Assembly: GCF_900580865.1 (NCBI RefSeq)
Contig: NZ_UTBZ01000151.1
Coordinates: 1 to 58,091 of the forward strand
Source of the DNA: Pseudomonas viridiflava
Lineage (GTDB): Bacteria; Pseudomonadota; Gammaproteobacteria; Pseudomonadales; Pseudomonadaceae
Direction: 5' to 3'
DNA: 58,091 nt
The notes under the pieces are model-generated. The model did not search any database. It was not told the origin of the DNA and saw nothing but the letters and a program-made list of their open reading frames with translations. Each line of letters begins with the position of its first letter. Positions within the stretch are counted from its first letter, which is position 1. Below are positions 52,219 to 58,091 of the stretch, piece by piece. The position numbers and the translations under genes were made by a program.

Positions 52219-53393
52219 GCCAGTTGAAGGTGGCGTTGCCGCCCTTGGCGGAACTGGATCTGCACAGTCAATTGCACTGCGCCTGGCTGGATCGTCAGGG
52301 ACAGGTCACGCGGGAAGAACGCCTCAGTCTGAGCCAGTTGAGCCAGCAGTCGAAACTGCCGCCGCTGGTGTGTTTTCTGCACCCGGCTGACAGCCTGTTG
52401 GCGAGTCTCGATTTGCCGCCGTTGCCTGCCAACAAGATTGTCGCGGCGGTGCAGTGTGCAGCGCAGGCGTTGATGCTCGGCGACAGCAGCGAGATGCATA
52501 TCGCGCACAGCGCGCGGGACGAGGCCGGGCAGGTGCAGATCGCCTGGGCGCCTCGGCAGCAGTTGTTGCGTTTTGGTCAGTTGCTGAAAAGTACTGGGCT
52601 GAACCTGCGCGGTCTCTATCCGGCGCCTTACAGTTTGCCGGTGTTGCCCGGCACCGTCGCGTGCGTGCAGGACGGGCATTTGTTGTTGCGCGACAGTGTG
52701 CAAGCGGCGCGGGTGCAGCCGTTGTTCGATGACGGTTTCGACGGTGTTGTGTGGGAATCGGGCATCACTTTGCACTGGATCGGTGATCAACCGCCGCCGG
52801 GCGCTGAACTGCCGATGGCGGATGCGCAGCGTTGGACCGGTCCGCTACCGGGTTGGGGCCTGCAGGGCGCGGTCCAGCAGCAACAAACCGAGCATCGCGG
52901 CTGGGGCAGGGCGATCGCTTTATCAGCGTTGGCCGTGGCCGTTTGGGTGATCGGTTTGAACCTGTATGCCGCTCGCGAGGCCGGGCAGGGTCAGCAACTG
53001 AAAACCCAGATGAATCTGCGGGTAAAGCAGGCCTTCCCTGAGTTGCCGGTGATCCTTAATCCGCTGCAACAGGCCCGCCAGCAATTGGCGGCGCGGCAGA
53101 AGGGGGCGGCGGATGATCCGGCGCAGACTTTTAATCGTCTGGTGTTGCAGGCCGGTAGCGGCATGCCGTCGATGGCTGGCAGTGTCGAGCGGCTGGCGTT
53201 TGTCGACGGCGCCTTGCAACTGAGTCTGCTGAGCGACGCTCGTCGTGGCGGCAATGATCAGGAGTGGCAAAGCACCTTGGCCCAGGCCGGTATCAGCGTC
53301 ACCGCCGATGACGAGGGTTGGACCTTGCGTCCGGCCACTGAAGCCACCCCAAGCGACAGCGATGACAGCGGCGGAGCAGAAGACGATGAATAA
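52215..53393 (+). CDS. gspL: Type II secretion inner-membrane protein GspL
   Basis: 392 aa. A cytoplasmic actin-like domain (about 1-225, with PPLPANKIVAAVQCAAQALM), one membrane helix (about 238-256: AIALSALAVAVWVIGLNLYA) and a periplasmic ferredoxin-like domain. It recruits the GspE ATPase to the membrane and pairs with GspM. It overlaps gspK by 4 bp and gspM by 8 bp. The C-terminus is a short acidic tail (SDSDDSGGAEDDE). Confidence 0.9.
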   Translation: MSQLKVALPPLAELDLHSQLHCAWLDRQGQVTREERLSLSQLSQQSKLPPLVCFLHPADSLLASLDLPPLPANKIVAAVQCAAQALMLGDSSEMHIAHSARDEAGQVQIAWAPRQQLLRFGQLLKSTGLNLRGLYPAPYSLPVLPGTVACVQDGHLLLRDSVQAARVQPLFDDGFDGVVWESGITLHWIGDQPPPGAELPMADAQRWTGPLPGWGLQGAVQQQQTEHRGWGRAIALSALAVAVWVIGLNLYAAREAGQGQQLKTQMNLRVKQAFPELPVILNPLQQARQQLAARQKGAADDPAQTFNRLVLQAGSGMPSMAGSVERLAFVDGALQLSLLSDARRGGNDQEWQSTLAQAGISVTADDEGWTLRPATEATPSDSDDSGGAEDDE

Positions 53394-53931
53394 GGCCTCG
53401 CTCGCGCTCTACCGCGCCAAGTGGCAACGCTTCAACGCTCAGGTGCAGGCCCGTTGGCAGCCGTTGGCGTTGCGCGAAAAACGCATGGTCGCCGGCATGG
53501 CCGTTGCGCTCATCGGCCTGTTGCTGTGGGTTGCGCTGATCCAGCCGCCGCTTAAGAAAATCGCTTATTGGCAAGCCGAAACGCCAAAACTACGCGCCCA
53601 AACCGAGGCGCTGGAAGTGCTGCTGCGCGAAGTCAGCGTGCGCCCGGACGGGCAAAGCGTGGCGCAGTCGCTGGAGCAGACCCTTCAGGCCAGTGGTTTG
53701 GCGGGGCATTACCAACTACAGGAGGCACAAGGCGCCTGGCAGTTGACCTTCGACGCGGCGCCGGCCGATGCCGTGCTCGACTGGCTGTTGAGCAACCCGG
53801 CACAACTTTCTCTGCAAGTGGTCGAGGCCCGTTTGCAACGCGCGGACAACCCCTCGACCGAAGTCACCGCCGGCACTTTGTCAGGCACCGTTCGCATGGA
53901 TCAGGCGCTGGGCGCTAAGGAAGCTTCATGA
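53386..53931 (+). CDS. gspM: Type II secretion inner-membrane protein GspM
   Basis: 181 aa from the ATG at 53386, overlapping the gspL end; the longer upstream frame is a gspL shadow. A short cytoplasmic N-terminus, one membrane helix (about 36-54: MVAGMAVALIGLLLWVALIQ) and a periplasmic domain. The pattern LALREKRMVAGM before the helix is typical of GspM. It partners GspL and overlaps gspD by 4 bp. Confidence 0.88.
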   Translation: MNKASLALYRAKWQRFNAQVQARWQPLALREKRMVAGMAVALIGLLLWVALIQPPLKKIAYWQAETPKLRAQTEALEVLLREVSVRPDGQSVAQSLEQTLQASGLAGHYQLQEAQGAWQLTFDAAPADAVLDWLLSNPAQLSLQVVEARLQRADNPSTEVTAGTLSGTVRMDQALGAKEAS

Positions 53932-56294
53932 AGGGGTCAGGATCCAAACCGGCACGTCTGGCGTTGCCGATGCTGCTGATGGCGTTGAGCGCGTGCAGCA
54001 ATACCACCACACCACAGAACCAGCCGCCATTGCTGGTCGACAGTGAACTGGGCCGGCCGCTGGCCAACACTCAGCGCAGCGGCGACGCGGTGCTCGACCG
54101 CGAGCGCGCACAGGCGCAGGCGCGACCTGTGCCGAAGCCATTGCACAACATCAGCAAGAGTGCGCGCAGTGGCGCGGCGTCGTCGGGCATTGCCTTGCCG
54201 AGCAATCCTTTGGGTGATCAACCGGTGACGCTGAATTTTGTCGACGCCGATATTCAAGCGGTGGTGCGGGCGTTGTCGCGTTCGACCGGGCAGCAGTTTT
54301 TAGTCGACCCTCGGGTCAAGGGCACGTTGACGCTGGTCTCGGAAGGTCAGGTGCCGGCGCGGCAGGCTTACGACATGTTGCTGGCGGCGTTGCGCATGCA
54401 GGGTTTCAGCGTGGTCGATGTTGGTGGTGTGGCGCAGGTGGTGCCGGAGGCTGATGCGAAACTGCTGGGCGGGCCGATCTACAGCGCCGACAAACCGGCG
54501 GGTAACGGCATGCTCACGCGCACGTTTCGCCTGCAATACGAGAACGCGGTGAACCTGATTCCGGTGCTACGGCCGATCGTTTCGCCGAACAATCCGATCA
54601 ACGCCTATCCCGGCAACAACACCATCGTTATCACCGATTACGCGGAGAACCTGACCCGCGTTGCGCAGTTGATTGCGAGCATTGATTCGCCGAGTGCGAT
54701 CGACACGGATGTGGTGCAGATCCAGAACGGTATCGCCGCTGACATCGCGCCGATGGTGGCGGATTTGCTTGATGCGCCGGGTAATGATCCGACGCAGAAA
54801 ATTGCCGTGATCGGTGATCCGCGTTCCAACACCATCATCATTCGCGCCGGCAGCCCGGAGCGTACGGAGCTGGCGCGTAATCTGATTTACAAACTGGATA
54901 ACGCGCAGAGCAATCCGAGCAATCTGCATGTGGTTTATCTGCGTAATGCGCAGGCGGCGAAACTGGCGCAGGCGTTGCGCGGTTTGCTCACGGGCGAGAG
55001 CGATAGCGGCACCAGCGACAGTGCGCGTTCGGTGCTCAGTGCCATGGGCGCAAGTACCGGCGGCAGCGCTGGGCAGAACGGCCAGAGCGGCACGCAAACC
55101 AGCGGCACAACATCGACCAGCAATAGCAGCGGCAGTACCGGTGGCAGTTACGCACAAGGCAGTGGCGGCACCAGTAGCAGCGGTAATCAGGCGAGCGAAC
55201 AGAACGTCGCCTTCAGCGCCGGCGGCGTGACCATTCAGGCCGACGCCACCACCAACACGTTGCTGATTTCCGCGCCAGAGCCGCTGTATCGCAACTTGCG
55301 CGAGGTGATCGACCTGCTCGACCAGCGCCGCGCGCAAGTGGTGATCGAAAGCCTGATCGTAGAAGTCGGCGAGGACGATGCCAGCGAGTTCGGTGTGCAA
55401 TGGCAGACCGGTAATCTCGGCGGCAATGGCGTGATCGGTGGTGCGAATCTGGGTGGTTCGGGGATCAACACCAACGGCAAGACCAGCATTGACGTACTGC
55501 CGCAAGGTTTGAACCTGGGCTATGTCAACGGCACTGTCGACATCCCCGGTATCGGCAAGATTCTTGACCTGAAAGTGCTGGCCCGGGCGTTGAAGAGCAA
55601 GGGCGGCACCAACGTGCTGTCGACGCCGAACCTGCTGACGCTGGACAACGAAGCGGCGAGCATTTTTGTTGGGCAGACCATTCCGTTTGTCAGCGGCAGT
55701 TATGTGACTGGCGGTGGCGGCACCAGCAACAACCCGTTCCAGACCGTGACCCGTGAAGAGGTTGGCCTGAAGCTCAATGTGCGCCCGCAGATTTCCGAGG
55801 GCGGTACGGTGAAGCTCGATATCTATCAGGAAGTCAGCAGCATTGACGAGCGGGCTTCGGCCAGTGCCAATTCTGCGGGGATTGTCACCAACAAACGCGC
55901 GATCGATACCAGCATCCTGCTTGATGACGGGCAGATCATGGTGCTCGGCGGGTTGCTGCAGGACGGTTACAGCCAGAGCAACGACGCGGTGCCGTGGCTC
56001 GGCAGCCTGCCGGGAATTGGCGCACTGTTTCGCAACGAGCGCCGGGCGATCACCAAGACCAATCTGATGGTCTTTCTGCGCCCGTACATCATTCGCGACA
56101 GCGAAGCGGGGCGCAGCATCACCCTTAATCGCTACGACTTTATGCGCCGCGCTCAGGGTGGTTTGCAGCCGGAACGCAGCTGGGCGATGCCGGACATGCA
56201 GGCGCCGCAGTTGCCGACAGCGGCGCAGGGTGTGCCGGCGGTGGTGCCGAGCTCTGGCCCACGCGCAACCATCAAAGCGGTGCCCATCCAATGA
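53928..56294 (+). CDS. gspD: Type II secretion secretin GspD, lipoprotein form (HxcQ-like)
   Basis: 788 aa. The N-terminus is a lipoprotein signal, LPMLLMALSAC with acceptor Cys23, as in the self-piloting HxcQ secretin of P. aeruginosa, so no pilotin may be needed. Domains in order: N0/STN (about 98-165, VTLNFVDADIQAVVRALSRS), N1-N3 repeats (about 190-440), a Ser/Gly/Thr-rich insert (about 362-420) in N3, and the secretin core (about 470-735: VVIESLIVEVGEDDASEFGV, VGQTIPFVSGSY, ILLDDGQIMVLGGLLQD). A Pro/Ala-rich tail follows. It forms the outer-membrane channel. Confidence 0.95.
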   Translation: MKGSGSKPARLALPMLLMALSACSNTTTPQNQPPLLVDSELGRPLANTQRSGDAVLDRERAQAQARPVPKPLHNISKSARSGAASSGIALPSNPLGDQPVTLNFVDADIQAVVRALSRSTGQQFLVDPRVKGTLTLVSEGQVPARQAYDMLLAALRMQGFSVVDVGGVAQVVPEADAKLLGGPIYSADKPAGNGMLTRTFRLQYENAVNLIPVLRPIVSPNNPINAYPGNNTIVITDYAENLTRVAQLIASIDSPSAIDTDVVQIQNGIAADIAPMVADLLDAPGNDPTQKIAVIGDPRSNTIIIRAGSPERTELARNLIYKLDNAQSNPSNLHVVYLRNAQAAKLAQALRGLLTGESDSGTSDSARSVLSAMGASTGGSAGQNGQSGTQTSGTTSTSNSSGSTGGSYAQGSGGTSSSGNQASEQNVAFSAGGVTIQADATTNTLLISAPEPLYRNLREVIDLLDQRRAQVVIESLIVEVGEDDASEFGVQWQTGNLGGNGVIGGANLGGSGINTNGKTSIDVLPQGLNLGYVNGTVDIPGIGKILDLKVLARALKSKGGTNVLSTPNLLTLDNEAASIFVGQTIPFVSGSYVTGGGGTSNNPFQTVTREEVGLKLNVRPQISEGGTVKLDIYQEVSSIDERASASANSAGIVTNKRAIDTSILLDDGQIMVLGGLLQDGYSQSNDAVPWLGSLPGIGALFRNERRAITKTNLMVFLRPYIIRDSEAGRSITLNRYDFMRRAQGGLQPERSWAMPDMQAPQLPTAAQGVPAVVPSSGPRATIKAVPIQ

Positions 56295-56329
56295 CGCCGA
56301 CATCGCCCCTTGATCTGGAAAACCGACCT

Positions 56330-56424
56330 GTAGGAGCTGCCGAAGGCTGCGATCTGTTGATCTTGCTCTTCGACGGCCCCAAACGGCCAAAGATCAAAAG
56401 ATCGCAGCCTTCGGCAGCTCCTAC
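56330..56424. repeat. REPIN of the second family between gspD and gspE
   Basis: GTAGGAGCTGCCGAAGGCTG from 56330 and its complement ending at 56424 around a ~25-bp spacer. It fills most of the 151-bp gap and could fold in the operon mRNA, separating secretin from ATPase expression. Confidence 0.85.
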
Positions 56425-56445
56425 AGGGATTGGGGAGGGCTTGAG

Positions 56446-57852
56446 ATGAGCGCGCTGCCTTACGCTTGGGCCAAGGCGCAGCGCATTCTGTTGTGCGATG
56501 GCGTGTTGACCGTTTGCCCGTCAACGCCCGGCTGGTCGATCAGTGAGGCACGGCGGCAGTTTGGCGCGACCACGATTCAGCGGGTGCGCGATGATGAGCT
56601 GGATGGGTTGCTAGCCGCGGCTTACGCCGACACCGGTAGTGCGGCGGCGGTGGTTGGGGCTGCGGAAAACGAAGTCGATCTCGACCGCTTGATGCAAGAC
56701 ATGCCGGAAATCACCGACCTGCTTGACACCCAGGACGGCGCGCCGGTCATCCGCATGATCAACGCGCTGCTGACCCAGGCCGCGCGCGATGAAGCCAGCG
56801 ACATTCACATCGAACCGTTCGAAACCCATTCGGTGGTGCGCTATCGCGTCGACGGCACCCTGCGCGATGTGGTCTCGCCGCGCAAGGCCTTGCACGGTGC
56901 GCTGGTGTCGCGGATCAAGATCATGGCCCAGCTCGACATCGCTGAAAAACGTCTGCCGCAGGACGGTCGCATCGCGTTGCGCGTGGCCGGGCGGCCGATC
57001 GATATTCGCGTTTCAACCGTGCCGACCGGGCATGGCGAAAGGGTGGTGATGCGTCTGCTCGACAAACAGGCCGGGCGTCTGCATCTGGAAACCCTCGGCA
57101 TGGACGCGCAGGTGTTGGCCAAACTCGACCACCTGATCCGCCAGCCTCACGGTATCGTGCTGGTCACCGGGCCGACCGGCAGCGGCAAAACCACCAGCCT
57201 CTATGCGGCACTGGCGCGGCTGGATGCGAGCACCAGCAACATCCTTACTGTTGAAGATCCGGTGGAATACGATCTGCCGGGGATCAGCCAGATTCAGGTC
57301 AATGCCAAGATCGACATGACCTTCGCGCTGGCGCTGCGGGCGATCCTGCGCCAAGACCCGGACATCATCATGATCGGCGAAATCCGCGATCTCGAAACCG
57401 CACAAATCGCCGTGCAGGCGTCGCTGACCGGGCATTTGGTGTTGGCAACCTTGCACACCAACGACGCGGTGTCGGCGGTCAACCGCTTGATCGACATGGG
57501 CGTCGAGCCGTTTCTGCTGGCGTCGTCAATGCTCGGGGTTCTGGCGCAGCGACTGGTGAGGCGGCTGTGCAATCAATGCAAGGAAGAAGACCCCACCGCG
57601 CCCGGCACCTGGCGCCCCGTCGGTTGCGCGGCGTGTAATCAAACCGGCTACAGCGGCCGCACCGGCATCCACGAATTGTTCTGCATCGACGACGACATCC
57701 GCACCCTGATCCACCAAGGGGCAGGGGAGCAGGCCTTGCGCGCATCAGCCGCCAAGGCCGGGATGTTCAGCCTGCGCGAGGACGGTGAGCGTTGGATCCG
57801 CAGCGGCGCCACTGCGCCCGAAGAAATCTTGCGTGTGACACGGGACGCCTGA
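56446..57852 (+). CDS. gspE: Type II secretion ATPase GspE
   Basis: 468 aa. Walker A GPTGSGKTT (242-250), Asp box IMIGEIRDLETA, His box LATLHTNDA, and a zinc-binding tetracysteine module (CNQC ... CAAC) in the C-terminal part. It powers assembly of the pseudopilus from the cytoplasmic side together with GspL and GspF. The N-terminal domain is short. The stop overlaps the gspF start (57850-57854). Confidence 0.95.
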   Translation: MSALPYAWAKAQRILLCDGVLTVCPSTPGWSISEARRQFGATTIQRVRDDELDGLLAAAYADTGSAAAVVGAAENEVDLDRLMQDMPEITDLLDTQDGAPVIRMINALLTQAARDEASDIHIEPFETHSVVRYRVDGTLRDVVSPRKALHGALVSRIKIMAQLDIAEKRLPQDGRIALRVAGRPIDIRVSTVPTGHGERVVMRLLDKQAGRLHLETLGMDAQVLAKLDHLIRQPHGIVLVTGPTGSGKTTSLYAALARLDASTSNILTVEDPVEYDLPGISQIQVNAKIDMTFALALRAILRQDPDIIMIGEIRDLETAQIAVQASLTGHLVLATLHTNDAVSAVNRLIDMGVEPFLLASSMLGVLAQRLVRRLCNQCKEEDPTAPGTWRPVGCAACNQTGYSGRTGIHELFCIDDDIRTLIHQGAGEQALRASAAKAGMFSLREDGERWIRSGATAPEEILRVTRDA

Positions 57853-58091
57853 TGAATCGCTATCGTTTTGAAGCTGCCGACGCCACCGGCAAGATCGAAT
57901 CCGGGCACCTTGAGGCGGACAGCCAGGCTGCCGCGTTCACAACATTACGCGGGCGCGGTTTGACTGCGTTATCGGTGCACAAAGAAAGCAACGTCGCCCA
58001 GCACGGCGGTGGCGGACTGTTCAGCGCCAAACTCTCGGACAACGACCTCGCCTGGGCTACACGCCAACTCGCGAGTCTGCTCGGTGCGAGT
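57852..58091 (+). CDS. gspF: Type II secretion platform protein GspF, 3' partial
   Basis: The first 80 residues, cut by the window end. N-terminal motif MNRYRFEAADATGKIESGHL and the start of the first GspF domain (LSDNDLAWATRQLASLLGAS) fit the family. It overlaps gspE by 1 base of the stop codon. It should continue with three membrane segments outside the window. Confidence 0.92.
   Translation, partial: MNRYRFEAADATGKIESGHLEADSQAAAFTTLRGRGLTALSVHKESNVAQHGGGGLFSAKLSDNDLAWATRQLASLLGAS

Noticed and set aside
54567..56390. 607-codon frame antisense to gspD
   Set aside because: Shadow of the secretin gene; no domain, and it runs out into the REPIN.

Overview
The window looks like a chromosome segment from a Pseudomonas of the fluorescens group. 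The evidence is high-GC housekeeping genes (NAD-glutamate dehydrogenase of the GdhB type, a MoxR/Bat operon), the two REP/REPIN families typical of that group (cores GGGAGCGAGCTTGCTCGCGA and GTAGGAGCTGCCGAAGGCTG), MocR-type and FecR-type regulators, and a DUF6124-family gene in two copies. No rRNA, tRNA, CRISPR or prophage is visible.

Layout. 1-9919: the 3' part of a very large CdiA-like filamentous haemagglutinin with a C-terminal polymorphic-toxin domain, its overlapping immunity gene, and a second small gene broken by an in-frame stop. 10182-17027 (minus): moxR, DUF58, DUF4381, batA, batB, batD as one overlapping operon. 17300-30202: core metabolism and small regulators (gdhB, lipoprotein, cupin, monooxygenase, MocR, AhpD-like protein) and an STN protein / ECF sigma / FecR set without a receptor. 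30225-30820: repeat-rich stretch. 30890-35309: LysR regulator divergent from a metallophosphoesterase / SDR / MFS operon.

35505-58091 is an Hxc-like type II secretion cluster (J, H, C ... I, G, K, L, M, D, E, F). About 13 kb of accessory DNA interrupts it between gspC (ends 37106) and gspI (begins at 50644 on minus). That island holds (a) an AT-rich pair, a membrane coiled-coil protein and a PD-(D/E)XK-type nuclease; (b) a 1297-aa SMC/RecF-like ATPase whose C-terminus carries a LexA/S24-like Ser-Lys protease signature; (c) a type VI secretion effector cassette (PAAR, small ORF, phage-lambda-R-like peptidoglycan-cleaving effector, periplasmic immunity protein, remnant of a second effector, second immunity protein); (d) two direct ~785-bp repeats flanking that cassette, each a DUF6124 gene with a long structured leader; (e) an NmrA-like reductase / HxlR regulator pair.

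The most striking signal is the leader of the two DUF6124 genes. The coding sequences are almost identical, but the leader arms have diverged with compensatory changes on both sides of several helices. A central segment can pair either with an upstream segment or with a downstream segment that contains the Shine-Dalgarno sequence. This is the architecture of a translational RNA switch. The ATPase-S24 protein with the neighbouring nuclease is the second candidate for an undescribed (defence-like) system.
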